The position numbers were made by a program, and so were the translations under genes. From contig JAYKYS010000010.1 of NCBI GenBank assembly GCA_036924285.1, positions 15,351,001 to 15,415,000 on the forward strand: a stretch of DNA of 64,000 nt. The letters run 5' to 3'. Positions 1-12,099 of the stretch are shown here, piece after piece. Below the pieces are notes generated by a model that worked only from the letters and a program-made list of their open reading frames with translations, was not told the DNA's origin and ran no database searches. The DNA is from Asterella californica. Its lineage: Eukaryota > Streptophyta > Marchantiopsida > Marchantiales > Aytoniaceae. Numbering within the stretch: position 1 is the first letter of the stretch; each line of letters opens with the position of its first letter.

Positions 1-10
1 TACAGCCAAG

Positions 11-80
11 TACAAAACAATGCATAGAACAAGTGGATACTACAAAACAGTGCCGAGAACAAGTGGATACTGCAAATCAC
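11..80. repeat. 30-bp tandem repeat, two copies plus a partial
   Basis: Two near-identical 30-base units lie at 11-40 and 41-70, both ending AGAACAAGTGGATAC, and a third begins at 71. They differ at three positions, all in their first half. The array sits just past the stop codon of the minus-strand ORF that ends at 77-79. No function is suggested by the sequence. Confidence 0.7.
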
Positions 81-316
81 TCTAACATTTTGAAGCCATA
101 AAAGCTTTCTCCTTCCTCAGACCAAGTTGATTTCACTGCGCTAATCAGAATCTCAGGCAACTCCTTGCGGTCGCTGTAACCAAGACAAAGAGCCAAAGCG
201 CGATACACTTGGAAGTGTTTTTTATTCAATGTCACCTCAATAAAAGAAGTTGCACCACATGATAAGAGAAAGGTCTCGTTCTCGATAGCGATTGGCATGT
301 CAAATGCAATCTTCAA
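77..316 (-). CDS. Fragment of an unrecognised protein family (paralogue of the 1705-1902 fragment)
   Basis: This open frame of about 79 codons has no ATG at its 5' edge (it begins TTG), so it is probably an internal or last exon rather than a whole gene. I do not recognise the family. Its importance is that its central part aligns with the plus-strand fragment at 1705-1902: both carry QVY, then LxLCLG, then RxELP, then AVK and WS. By eye 22 of 50 residues are identical without gaps. Such conservation in two separated frames argues for real coding ancestry. An in-frame ATG (MPIAIENE...) lies a few codons in. The sequence just upstream on the minus strand (TTTTTTGATGCCTACTTGAAG) could act as a splice acceptor, but this is weak. 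No membrane segment or catalytic motif is visible. Confidence 0.45.
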   Translation of the reverse strand: MKIAFDMPIAIENETFLLSCGATSFIEVTLNKKHFQVYRALALCLGYSDRKELPEILISAVKSTWSEEGESFYGFKMLE

Positions 317-1704
317 GTAGGCATCAAAAAAGATAGAAAACTATAGTCAGATGTCCAGTGAAAGAAAGTGGCTTTTCCAGCTTACTCCCACTTACTCGTC
401 AGAAACCATCCGCACCTCCATTACAATCCCATTTGACACTCGCTGTATAACTAACTTGACTAGTCAGGTTGTAAGTCCCAAACGCCCGAACTGAGACACC
501 AAACGGCTTGCAGCCAAGATGCAAGTAATGTTGAAGTGTAATGACTGTCAAGTACAATCAAGAAAGTGTTCTCGTTATAACCTCGCCCAACACACAAGTT
601 TATAGAAAGCTTGCACACATATTGTCGAAAGCTTGCACACAGACCCCACACCAAGTACACCCTCCGCACACAAATGAGTGGGGCAAAAACCTTTTCTTGA
701 CCAAGAGAAATCAGCAAAGAACGATGGCCAGCCAACAGAAGTCAGAAAAGAACGATGGTCAACAGCTTGTCAAAAGCTTGCACTTGACGTTGCCTTGATC
801 AAATCCACCAAAGAGACCTCAGCCGCGCAAGAATCTTCGTAACAAAAATCGCGAGTCTTAGATATCACACAGAACTGCAGAGACCGCAGCCGAGAAGAAA
901 CAATACACGAAGATTACCGCACCCAAGTTTCTAGAAACAAGTGTCTCACTGTAGCTCGTTATCAAATTCGAGACAGGAAGTGGATTCATGAAAATCCTAT
1001 AGTTCAAGTAGCTCGATTCCACAACACGCGCGTTCAAGCTGTGAAGCGATGGAAAAAGATCGGGAGGCAGGTAGGCAGGCAGACAGACGAAAACAGACGG
1101 GAGGTAGACAGGCAGCATGAACAAACAAAGAAGGCGGTAAAAGAGAGAGGCGGGAGGTAAGCTTACCCTACGATGCACAACATTCAGGTGTTGTCAGCAT
1201 ATCCACATCATTCTGGAAGGAGGAATACAAAATAGAAGACGACGATTTGAATTATAGATATAGCTGTTCATTTATGTGATGACTCGAATGAGTATTTGTG
1301 CGGTGTTAACGAAGAGTGAGTTATGTTGCATAGGCCACAATGTTTTTCCAACCAGGATTGTATTTCTACATCGCTGATCTGCATTTTCTTTGTGCAAAAA
1401 CTGCTCTATCAGTCAAGAGCGGGCAGCGATTTCTTCGGGCTTGATTATACAATGATTTTGAGCGAAATCTTTAGACAGCGGTCCATTGTGCTATCAACTG
1501 CTTAGTTTGTGATGTTCTCGAGTTTGAGCGGCTATTATGACGATTATAGTTGAATGACACGAGGAAGATGTGCTAGACGACGGAGGTTACTGGACTATCC
1601 TCAACGGACTGTGGGAGGAAGAACGGGTTGTTCATCCTTCTGAGCTTTGCTCTTCATTTCATGTGCCTGCAGCTGTTGTTGCTAGTGCTAGTAATCGTAC
1701 AAAT
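317..1704. other. Intergenic spacer between the two divergent fragments
   Basis: No gene is supported here. Small frames on both strands are short and lack recognisable domains. Visible details: GAAAGCTTGCACACA occurs twice near 605-645, an AAGAACGATGG motif is repeated near 717 and 748, and a purine-rich AGGCAGGTAGGCAGG-type simple sequence lies at about 1060-1110. If the flanking fragments are exons of divergent genes, this would be their shared promoter region; that is inference only. Confidence 0.4.
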
Positions 1705-1902
1705 ATGGCAGTTGGTTTTGACGACGATCTGTGGTTGCTTGCTTGTGCTTGCTATAATTTTTCCATGGAAGACCCGGACCGGCAATGTGATCAAGTATAT
1801 CATGATCTGACTTTGTGTCTTGGCTTCAGAGTTCGCACCGAGTTGCCGGCAAAACTAGAGGCTGCGGTGAAGAACCAATGGAGTAATCTAAGAGAGACAC
1901 TT
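1705..1902 (+). CDS. Probable exon of an unrecognised protein family (paralogue of 77-316)
   Basis: The open frame runs from about 1570 to 1923, but the first in-frame ATG is at 1705. The reading frame includes LLACACYNFS, then QVYHDLTLCLGF, then RTELP, AVK and WS. This pattern is shared with the minus-strand fragment at 77-316 (about 44% identity over 50 residues by eye). At 1903 the sequence reads GTAAGT, a perfect plant 5' splice-site consensus, so the exon may end at 1902 and the remaining codons to the stop at 1921 may be intronic. The family is unknown to me. Two cysteines are shared with the paralogue, one near the start of the aligned block and one in the LCLG motif. No downstream exon was identified. 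It could be an exon of a live gene or a relic. Confidence 0.45.
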
Positions 1903-1946
1903 GTAAGTTATCAACCTAATTGATTGTTGTATTACTGCTTTTGTCC

Positions 1947-1989
1947 AAGAATGAAAGCCTCCTCTCTATGAGGTGAGACCTTCATTCTT
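1947..1989. repeat. Imperfect inverted repeat
   Basis: AAGAATGAA at 1947-1955 pairs perfectly with TTCATTCTT at 1981-1989, with an inner CCTC/GAGG pairing in the loop. It lies just 3' of the probable exon. The following bases (2025-2040) contain GGGTTCAAATCCC, which resembles a Pol III B box, but no tRNA fold can be completed around it. Confidence 0.5.
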
Positions 1990-4900
1990 GCGAAGTAGAT
2001 GACTAGATGGGATCTCTTACGGGTTCAAATCCCTGTGCTATCTAAATTTTTCTCTAACAAGTGTGGTTCGGTTGGGTGTGTAGATGGTACGTTATTTCTA
2101 TGGATGAGAATACGAACATCATTTCATCGACCACACCATTCAAAGTCTATAAGAGTGAGGTCTATATAATCTACAAAGCTATGAACTTCTTTGATTCTCA
2201 TTGTCAATTCTGGTTTATTGAGAACGGCTATGCAAACAGTGCATTGAGCCATGTTCGATGACTTTATAGTGTGTTCTATACTACATTGATCTTAATGACA
2301 TATTTCAAGTTCCTTCTGTTCATTAAGAGATTTCTTTCTCCTCTATGACTCCAAGAAATATACTATGTTGTGTGTTTTGTTGAGGTTTTGTCCTCCCCTC
2401 TTCTCTATTGCATGCTCTCAAATGGAGGGACTATACTATGCTATGAATATACGAGTAGAAATATTTTTTTTCCATTCCATCGTTCTTTCTGCTAGAATCG
2501 AGTGGTGGCTGATCTATGCTTGACAACTATATTATTAGCCCTACGATTGTATACTTTTTAGAACTTCTCTACCTATGTTTTCGTTCTAGTCCATGGCAGC
2601 AACGGCTAGTCGAGTATAATGACTTTGGTCCCAATGAATACGCCTCTATGCAAACTTGTTTATAACTGAATGGAATGTCTCACTATTGTTTTCTGGAAGT
2701 TTTCTCTTGCTTTTTTGTAGAACTTCATCTTCGCAAGTGTAATGTATTTGACCAGGAACTGTCTTACTGCGATGTGAGTTAGATTGTCTTTCTTGTATTT
2801 TTTATGAACTTCAGTAATTGAGTGATATTGGCAGCACTTCTTCGGACCAGGTAGCAATCTTCAGTCAGTATGCTAGCTCGTCCAATGATCGGCTGCTGTA
2901 ATTATGTCGAGCACCATCACGTCAGGATTCTGATCGTCTCTATGAGACATGCAAAAAGATGAACGGTTAGTTCTCTATGTTGCCAAGTGTATTCTAGCAT
3001 TTTGATAGTCTGTATTATATACAATGGCTAAGTAATCATCTGAAATTATTGACTTTATCTTTGTGCACATGTGTAGATCCACTATGTCGTGTTGGATGAG
3101 CTCTGAGTAGGCATAAAGACACATGTTAGGCATTGCTCTTATCTCTATCTCTTATGTTTCTCTAATATCCAATGCTGCAGCAATTCTTACTACTAGGACA
3201 CCTTTTGACCCTGTCAATGGTAAGTTTGATGCACGTAAGTATTATTTCAAAACAGGAATGGTAAACAACTGTATCGCAGATGCAACTCCAAAGTGGTCTG
3301 ATGATTTTCAATGATCTTGTAACAGCTGCTTGAATTTTTCATGACGTTCTTGGTTTTATGCCATCGATCATTCTGCCTTAGAATTCCAGCTCGATCTAGA
3401 ATACAATCGATAGTTACATTATCATCATGAATTGCCTCGCTTATGGTAATTCTCTTACTCTATAAAAAGTCGATGCATTTATGCATTGTTGCATGCTCTA
3501 TCCTTTAGGAATTTCTACATTCGACTTGATTGAGAGTCACCATTTCAATAACTCGATCATCTGCTGCATTGATAAAAAGTGCAGTTCCATGATATCCAAA
3601 CTTGGAGCTATCATAACCAAACATCCACATACAACACCAGCGATTCATCTGCAATGATGTACAATAGTTACTCTTACACTATACTGCGTTGATCAACTGC
3701 AATGAGGTAAAACAATAACATTTTATTCGAGCATCATACATAGACATATCGAGAGCGCAACTGCACATAGCAGTTACTATTGACTAAACTTACAAGAGTT
3801 CAGCAAATCCATTTGCAATGCATCTTTCTGATCTTGTCACACTTTCAAGGTGGCTTCCACCGAACCTATTTTTCTACCTTCTCCAGCTTGAAATTCATAC
3901 TAATGACATGCTCCCGAGGAACATGCAACCCAATCTCTTAGAAAATGCTCGAGATGTTTATGTATGAGAGTCTTGCACATAACACTGCATGATAAAATTT
4001 GCTTCTGGCCTCGGATGTATTTTTTGTTTGCTCCGTTTCAACTGTGGTGAATGTGAATTGATGGTTTCTAGGACATCGAAAATTGAGAATCCAACGCTAT
4101 TGTAGTTCGTTGACCATAGGTGGGCTGACTAGGAGGTCACACCCAGACGTTGGACACTATATGAGGAGCAACGTGTAATACTCCTCTATTTTTCTTGATC
4201 AGAAGTCATACTTTGCAGCTTGTCTGTTGTTTGTTGTCGGCAGTGATTCGATGACAATTGGACTTGGATATGCGCTCTCTAGAATTGCAGATGACTCTTT
4301 CTCGTCTGTTTCTAGCTCAGTGACTTCTGCGACATCAAGTTTTTCACTGGATGTCTCTCTGACCTCATTGAGTTGTTCGATCGATACTGCTAAATCTCCA
4401 TTCTGGATTGTCTCCTCTGCAACACATGATATGCTTGTTGCATTCTCTCAAACAACCATCATAGTATGTGATTATGATGTTTGTTACCAAGGGCTTGATG
4501 TAACTTGTCGTATTTTATCTCGAGATCGTCCGGTATCCAAACTGCTGATTGAGCTCCAACTCTACTACGCTTGTGGTAATTAGTTGCATCGCTAGGATAT
4601 AGTTTTCTTGGTGGTTGGTCCATTCCTGCCGTGCTTCTGCAAATTCCCTCTTGCTCTAGTCTTGGTCTACTTTTATGTATTCTTCCCTCCAAGGTCAAGG
4701 AATTGATGCAGTGCAGTAGTGATCTGCATCAATTCTTTCGAAGTGATACGTCTTAGACGGATGGCTTATACGAGTTCAACTCTCTATGTCACTCATTTTT
4801 CATGTGCTACATGACAGAATCTGTGTGTATGCGAACTAATATCGAGAAGTGAGTCTAGAATGAAATCTGCTCTTGACTTGGTTGTGTCCACAAGTGAAAG

Positions 4901-5300
4901 AATGAACGAGTGAGCAACTATTTTAATATCATGTGATTATATCGTGAGCTTGCACGCAGTTTGACCGTGCAACAATTACGAATATGCAAGCTTCCTTTGT
5001 ACTGTTTCGTGCGAAAACAGATTTTAAATTGGCGCTAATTCTGGTTTACGTAACAAGAACATGTAGCACAAGCACTTTCGTTAAGGTAGTTTGACACACA
5101 TGACCCTCTCTTGAACCTCCAACGTGGCAACTGCACTCAATGTCAAAATAGTTTTAGCATCAGCCTGAAACCGCATTGTTGTTTCAAAAAGTGAATATTC
5201 GATCTGAGAGATGAGGAATGCTGTATTCTAAGAGAATTCATTTCTCGTCCGTCCGGCAAGTTTTGAACTTGGGGTTGGTGCCAAAATGTAGCGTTCAGTG
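1990..5300. other. Intergenic, no supported gene
   Basis: No retroelement domain or conserved exon chain was recognised. Two frames deserve mention only. At 3123-3314 a 63-codon ATG frame starts with a hydrophobic stretch (LGIALISISYVSLIS) that looks signal-peptide-like but has no known partner. At 4227-4583 a serine-rich frame is antisense to another open frame at 4459-4698. Neither has domain support. Confidence 0.35.
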
Positions 5301-7240
5301 AGATCTCTCTTGGTACCTATCAGGTACAGTGTGATGGAGTAACCGAGAAGTACTACTCAGGCGCATTTCTGTTGGTGAGAGCGCTCTACTGCGTAGCCAT
5401 TTCTGCGGCTTGATGCGATCCGTTTAGGTTCAACTGATCCCGCAGTAGAGGTTTAAGTCTGCCACGAGATCGATCTTCTTCTCTATAATAGAATATTCGT
5501 TTCCAAGTTTGATACTCACTAGTACCCGACTAAGACCCGTTACTGATCGCGACGGAACAACGCTACATGCAGCAGATTGCGGGGAAGATCGCGCAAGTAG
5601 AGAAAACTGACAAACAGTAGAGTAAACAAATAACTGCAGAAGAACCGGCCGGTAACAATCTGACGGTGAGTCAGAAGGAGAGAGCAGGACGCTGACAATG
5701 CGGCGGAACGGAGGAAGTGTCATGAGAGATGACGCGGGAGATGGGGCCAACATCCTTCATACGCGCCGACTTCTCCGCATGGCCGTTGAAAGAGAATCAT
5801 CTGCATATACATACAGTTAATGTAGCATTTGGTACTGCGGCACGAGCGTTTTGCGGTAAGACGTTTCTCGACTTTCCTTCGGGCAGAGAGGAGCCACCAT
5901 GGCAATGTTTCTTTCCCAGCCCGTCGGAAGCGGAAAGGTATTTTCCATTCCCACTCTTGACGAGCATAAACATACTCAGCAAAAAGATGTTCATTTGTCC
6001 GTTCTAACGATATTTGTCAGCCTTGGCTCGCATCATCATCAGAAGTCATAATGATAATGAAGCCACTAAATACTGTACACGGAATGCTCTCCATAGCCAC
6101 AATGAATTTAATAATAATAATAATAATAATAAAGCCAGTTTTGGCAAAGATATTAAGACTAGATTAGCACAGTAACTAAAGCAAACAATTACCGCCAAGA
6201 ATTCATTGAGACTTGTTCATCAAATATATTAGAGGGTGTCAAATGTGACAATTTACATTTTTCCGCGGTGGATGAGTTTCACTGTGATGTAATTCAGAAT
6301 GTCGAAACATCATTTTATTTTATATAATTAAATAATAATTTTTGGTGTTAAAATATAATTATTAAAAATATAATTATAAAGCCAAACCTCACGGCGGGAG
6401 CACTTTCTGCCGCGCCTTAACTCACAAGATCCTTATGAGAACTCCCGTTTCCGTCCGAACATAGGAGGCGGGAGGAAACGTGCCGTTTAGATATATTTGG
6501 ATGCCCCCTATTACTACTATTTGTGGTACAATAAGCTACCATTTTTTCCCGTTATCGTCTTCTGATCATCAGATTACGGCAACTTTTGTTGACGTTTGCA
6601 CCTGTTATTTTGTCGTAACTTGGGTTACGGGCGTTTCTTTACAGGGCGCCTCGGAACCTCACACCATAAGAAAAGACGGGCCTGTAAGTCTCGAGTGTCA
6701 GAGAATGTGGGAGCATGCAAAATGTCACAATAGTCTAACTGAAATTTTAATAGCTACAGTAGGGACACCCAAACTTTTGCTGTAAAGATTCCCGTAGTTT
6801 TCGTAAAAGTTTTTACAGGTTTTTGCCGTAAAATTTGAAGTCACTTGACGTATGATCGTGAATGAGATTTACTGAACGTACTTGAAAATAATTAATATCG
6901 GATGAATACAAACGTTCTACAGTCCCTGACCCAAAACTTTTGGACCATGTCAGTTCAGTGGCCGTAATAAACAAAAGAAAACTTTTGTGTTCTCTCCTTG
7001 CCGGTTCTCTTCTTATATAACTTATCGATTCTTCTGTTAAAAAGGAGAAAAGGACTTACGACAAGAGATGGATTACTGTTAACTGCTACCCTGTAAGAAT
7101 CTTGTAGATTTTCAAAGGATCTCCGGAAGTACCAGAAATTTACTTGACTGTAACCCTAATACGTTTTTCGGACTTGACCCCGCAACTCTTAATTTTGCTT
7201 TACTTGACTGGCTATAGCAGTTTTAGTAGGTAAAAATATC
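5301..7240. other. Intergenic, with a GC-richer patch at 5.4-6.0 kb
   Basis: From about 5400 to 6010 the base composition rises and both strands carry overlapping open frames of up to 107 codons, which look like mutual shadows. A (TAA)n microsatellite lies at 6109-6132. The stretch at 6390-6480 is rich in GGCGGGAG. From 6480 to 7240 I see only AT-rich DNA with no recognisable coding or RNA feature. Confidence 0.4.
6109..6132. repeat. (TAA)n microsatellite
   Basis: An uninterrupted run of about eight TAA/AAT units. Simple sequence; no coding role. Confidence 0.9.
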
Positions 7241-7244
7241 ACAT

Positions 7245-7500
7245 CATCAAAATGCAAGAAGTACATTTTAGCCGTATTTACATTTGCCTATGTATTTACA
7301 CAAAAAATTCGATTTAAATTATCTTTATGATAGATTATCAACTCAGATTATTTCTTATTTGTCTTAGTGCAGTGTTTTTATATAGCGATGAACTACCTTA
7401 ACCTGCTATTATCGGTCAAGGGTGCAATCAGATAACGCAAAGTTAAAAAGGTGGGTTCAAGTTAAACAAAAATATTGGGGATACCATAAAGTAAATATCT
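7245..7500. repeat. Dispersed repeat, copy related to 59944-60185 but with an internal inversion
   Basis: Bases 7395-7500 match 60065-60180 in the same orientation; shared landmarks are AACCTGCT, GTCAAG, GCAAAGTT versus GTAAAGTT, and AGTAAAT. Bases 7245-7376 match 59944-60060 only after reverse complementing; the landmarks are CACTAAG, CAAATAA, AATAATCTG and TTGATAAT. The two segments are adjacent in both copies, so one copy has undergone a local inversion. The type of element is unknown. Confidence 0.6.
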
Positions 7501-7854
7501 GCAGGAAGTACCCCATTCGTTTTAAGGAGAGAACTCATAAAATCTTTCACGGGAGAGGTTTGAGCGGCCCTAGATTTCTATCATAATCCTGTAACTGCTG
7601 TTTTATCTACTTCTTTTGTAATCTTTCACTGTCCTAAATTGTCTAATGTAATCTTTTACGGGACATTTGCCCCCACGATAGCTACAGTACCATATATGTT
7701 TCAGAGTGTTCCCGTTTCAAGCACTTCACGGGCCACTTCAAGGGCAAGTCGACTTGGTACTTATAACATAGTAATAAAAAAGGCATATTGGCATCTTTAT
7801 TACTTTCATTACTTTTTCTATCTTTTATCTATACACAGGTTGCACGAGAAGACG

Positions 7855-8060
7855 GTTAAACCCCGAGCATGAGTATAAAAGCATGAAAGAGAACAATAAT
7901 CCTTTTTTCTTCACCGTCTTCTTTTAGTCTAAGAAAAAAATATTCTCTTTTGCTCCAAGCAACCTCTAAATCTTCATCTTAATATTTCTTTGTGAAGTAA
8001 GTAATTTGTTTTGAGATGAATCGTAACCAGGAGCACTTGTAGTCATACTCGGGATTCAAA
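7855..8060 (+). repeat. Dispersed repeat family, copy 1 (plus orientation)
   Basis: This block is co-linear with the reverse complements of 19985-20400, 41040-41350 and 59370-59660. The strongest identity is a 25-base exact match between 8029-8053 and the complement of 19996-20020 (core GAGCACTTGTAGTCATACTC). Upstream landmarks, shared with copy 2, are TTAAACCCCGAG, ATGAAAGAGA and GCTCCAA. The rest is diverged and AT-rich. No coding capacity was seen. Confidence 0.65.
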
Positions 8061-8359
8061 ACACACCGAATTAGAGTATAGAGGTCAAAGTAAACAGAAA
8101 CTCCGTTCTAACGAGGATGCTCTTTTTAACCATGATGAAATGTGTTTTAGTTATTATTTTTTATATTTTTAATTCAAGTAGGAGATGGATACAAGTCGTT
8201 GAGTGCATAACTGAACGACAGACAATATGCATGCCCGATGAACTCCGGGAACTTTTGTTTCTTTAATGATATCAGGAATATATATAGGTGTTAAGTAAAA
8301 AAATATATATTAACTAGATATAAAAAATCAAAATATTTTATAAATATTATCTGTTACCC

Positions 8360-8580
8360 ATTCTTGGAAACACGAGAAGAGTAGGAGATAACTCATAAGT
8401 ATTATCCTCAGTCCCGCGCTTCAGAAGATACAAGTCCGGAAGTCCACAGACGTTAATACGTTAATATACTGTGATGTTAATTTAATACCTAACCTTTCTT
8501 GCCGGAAGGGTTAGGTATTAAATTAACCACCTGTATATTTATCTCCTCCATCAAAAAATGGAGGAGGTGAATATGCAGGT
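8360..8580 (+). repeat. Paired-hairpin repeat, copy 1
   Basis: The unit aligns with 42015-42232: GGAAACRCG, a CATAAGT motif, CGCGCTTCAG, TACAAGT, and then two consecutive hairpins. Hairpin a is 8476-8527, with 19-bp perfect arms (8476-8494 and 8509-8527). Hairpin b is 8529-8580, with 23-base arms and three mismatches around a CAAAAA loop. The arm sequences differ from those of the 42-kb copy yet still pair, which suggests selection on structure or repeated hairpin correction. The element class is unknown; a MITE, a SINE or part of an LTR are all possible. Confidence 0.75.
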
Positions 8581-8649
8581 GCTCTGAGAATGGAATATGC
8601 AAAATTTCATCTCGAGAACACATAGAAATCAGAAGAAAATGACCAACAT

Positions 8650-8945
8650 AAACATCTAACTCGTTAATTAAACCGCACTAAGTTCATTACCCTGAAGTCA
8701 AAGAAACATATATATACATAACAAACAGGCAAGGAAGACATACACACTAAAGGTGTAGAAACTATTGAGTCATCCCCGAAAAGATACCAATGTAAGATTT
8801 CCTCTGACTCGACCAAACATAGTTGAACTGTGTATCCAACCTCCAAACACGAGACAGTAGAACCACTGGAAGGAGGATTGGAATCGAACCATGGTTTGCA
8901 GAATGGTACAAGAAATAAATCTTGTACCGTTTGAACTATTGCCGG
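8650..8945 (-). repeat. SINE-like sequence with tRNA-type Pol III boxes
   Basis: On the minus strand a B box GGTTCGATTCC (plus 8880-8890) fits the GGTTCRANNCC consensus exactly. An A-box-like AATAGTTCAAACGG lies at plus 8927-8940, 36 bases upstream in transcription order, which is tRNA-like spacing. Between them, at the anticodon-arm position, is a perfect 9-bp hairpin (8905-8928, arms GGTACAAGA). A complete tRNA acceptor stem cannot be formed, so this is a tRNA-derived SINE head or a decayed tRNA rather than a functional tRNA gene. Confidence 0.4.
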
Positions 8946-11900
8946 GTATCGAATTCATTATTAAATTCATCATTAATAGGTTTACAATGGTGATTCTGAA
9001 AGTGAACATCTTATATCGAATGTAAAGTTCTCTATGAGCAATCTGCAATAGTACATCATTGTCATGTGTGTAACTTATATGAGTGATTCATGATCGAATC
9101 TCTGCACTAATGATTGTTGTCTATATTGGACCTCTAAATATACTCTATAGAGGAAAATCAATTAAAATGATGGCATATATGCGTATAATAATTACGACGT
9201 GTGTGCATAAAGTATATACTAGTTTAATCTCCTGCATATCTCCACAATTTCAAGGAAATGTGAAATCCAAAAAGATGTAATAGAAATCTTTGATTTAGAC
9301 AAGTCTAATTAATTAGAGTTGACCATCTTGTAATTTCAATACGTTGAAGAGTTACTATTATTTGGACTTTATTTTCTTTAATATGATTTGGTGCGAATCT
9401 GATCAGCAAATATTTCAGATTATTCACAGACCAAATAACGGGTAGAAGCTACATGTGCCTCAAACCAAAAGTCTCTAGCTAAAGAGTTAAATATTATAAC
9501 CAAAAGTATTTCATTAATCTAAATTTTCAGTGTGAAATAAAACAAAAAGTCTTCAGTCTCATGATTGGATTCTTTTACTACACATGAGAATACTTTATTC
9601 AACTTTTGAGTCTACGGATAAACTCTTCAACAAATCTGCAATTACATGCAAATACCAACCTGTAAAAAATATGGGGGTTTATGAATTATTATATTTCAAA
9701 AGGGTATTTCTGAAATATTCTGTTAATAAAAGATTCTTGTAAGATGTATTTACTATAATAACTAAAAATGATTAAACTCGTATTACTTTATATTTCTTTA
9801 CCATAGCTACACAGCAAATGATGTTCTAATAAAAATCAGATTTTGAGTGATATCCACACATGATATATGCTAGTACTAGACGCAGTGAATAAGATAATTC
9901 CAAGAGTCTGATCATTATTAATTTTTTTATTATCTTGTGAATATATTTGAGATTTATTTAAATTGTGTAATGTTTTGTTACATCTCATTTTAATATCTTT
10001 TCTAATGTATTTTAACCTTAGCTATTGATTTACATAACAACATTTTGTGTGATAAATTGTCTCCGTATGTCTTTATGGAATCTCTTGTACCATACTATAA
10101 TATGTTGAGAAGTGAATATTGGGAGATATAAAGTCTTCCGTACCTTAGAGAATATTACATATAGGAAGTGTTTATGTATATTTGGAAGAAGCTAATCTAT
10201 TATGAGTTCACAAAATGCGACTGCTTTTAACTTACATTGATTTCAAAATTCAAAGGTGTATTAATCGGAACAAGTATAAGCAAGAGTTTAGAAAGTGAGT
10301 TAAAGTTCTCCCTTCCCTGTATTATACTTGTAAATGGATATATGTTGTCTACGGAAAGGAACCATTTGCCCCGGTCATATTTTAGGCAAATCATGAGTTC
10401 GACTGATTTGAATTAAGGTATTCATGATAAACACCTCCATGACATATCTAAATCCTAAAGATGAGATAAAACTTTGCTCAAAACTAGATAATAAACTTAA
10501 TAGAAATATTTTCGATATTTTGCTAATTTCTTTTAAATTTTTATTATAAGTAACAGATAGATATAAAATTTGACAATAGAATCGAACGATAAACGATAAA
10601 AATTCTTGAGAAGATACGATATCATCATCTCAAGGACACACAAAATTCCGAAGATATAAGCTTGAAATGACCTTGACCTTACAAGGTGTGTACAAGACTA
10701 GAACAAGTGAATAATGGAAAGTCAGCAAAACCATGGGGTGAAGATTAATCAGGAAAGTTACAAAAGAAGGCATATTTGGAACTTTATTAGCTGCCTTTTC
10801 TTTTCACAAGGGAGGAAGGAGAGTCGAAGGCGATGTTGTTATATACTGCAAGTTCTTTCTACGATAACAACGTCCGATCAAGAAGGAATAAAAGATTCAA
10901 CGAACAAGTTGAATGGTTATGACAGTGCACGTCCATAATTGTTGAATTTGATGTGAATTAGCTTTTGTTTATTCCGATTTGCAAACTCATCTACATGTTT
11001 CTCACATTGCACGATGCATCCCTCCACCTGGACCATACATGAATATATCTGCTCATTTCCAGTTGACATTCGGTCACTATCACTTTTACGGTGTAGATAT
11101 AATGATGGCATAAGAATAACACTTGATGAGTCAAACTAGAAATCATCCTATCCTTCTAATGAACCTGCTTTCATTTCATGAACCTGGTTTCATTTCAACC
11201 ATGGTTCATGATGCCTGCACTGAAGTTTGAGATCCGGTTCCATTTTTGTAGAGCAAAGACATAATATATCATTGAACTTCGTCTTTCTCTAAAGGGAAGA
11301 AGAGAAAGAACTTGTCAAAACTTTATATATATATCTTTCTAGTTGTTAAACAATTTTCAATCCAATTACTGATAGATTAAAATCAAGTTTATTTTTAGTT
11401 TTAAAATAGGCTGGAATTAGAATACCTCAGATTTGGGCTTCTCCACAACTGAATAAGATGAACTCCCATGCATTACAATGTTTGGTATCCACCACCTCTT
11501 CTAATCTAGAAGGATGATCAGTTTGTAATTTGGCCTTTCACTGAAGCTGAACAAGAGATCCAAATAACTGATGTCACCCATTCATGAGAATAAAAAAGTC
11601 CACGATGGAAGATATAAAAATTTGCAAGTTATAAGTTATTTACCTTGTCATGAAATTTGAGTTAAATTCTCATGATCCCCTTTGCTCTATTATATGAGAC
11701 ACAAGTTAGATGTGCATATATATTGATCTTTTCCATCTTATGATGGATGTTATCTTAGTCTTCACCTACAAAGTTTAGAGGAGAACCCGGAGATATCGTC
11801 CCAAAATATATTATGGATAGTTACTGAAGTCAGTCATGATAAGATTGTCTGGATGAGTATTATAAATATAGAAGTTATAACCGGATACAGATTATTCCGT

Positions 11901-12050
11901 ATTACTATCCTTGCGGATTGAGATCCGGCTACATCCGACAATTAGACAGCTAGGAGGTTCTTGATCTTGATGTAACGGTCTAACCGCATATTGCTTAACG
12001 ATTAGTATATAAAGGGCCTTGTCTTTGAAGATCGTATTCTTCGACTGATT
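8946..12050. other. AT-rich intergenic DNA
   Basis: No coding or RNA gene supported. The only local structure noted is a 19-base direct duplication at about 11159-11196 (ATGAACCTGSTTTCATTTC). Frames over 60 codons here (for example 10714-10938) show no domain signal. Confidence 0.4.
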
Positions 12051-12099
12051 AATCAAGTGTATAGGGGTATTTTTGTATAAAGGACATTTATAATTTTGA

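Noticed and set aside
460..1178. Overlapping ORFs of 85-106 codons
   Set aside because: No domain, mutual overlap on both strands, and local simple repeats explain the absence of stops.
1955..2043. tRNA gene suggested by GGGTTCAAATCCC
   Set aside because: No matching acceptor or anticodon stem and the candidate A box is too close.
3123..3314. 63-codon ORF with signal-peptide-like start
   Set aside because: Too short and isolated; hydrophobic starts are common by chance in T-rich DNA.
4227..4698. Serine-rich plus ORF and its antisense ORF
   Set aside because: Overlapping frames on both strands, no ATG at the plus edge, no domain, no conserved partner.
5729..6007. 92-codon ORF with ATG
   Set aside because: Three other frames overlap it on both strands in a GC-richer patch; composition explains the openness.
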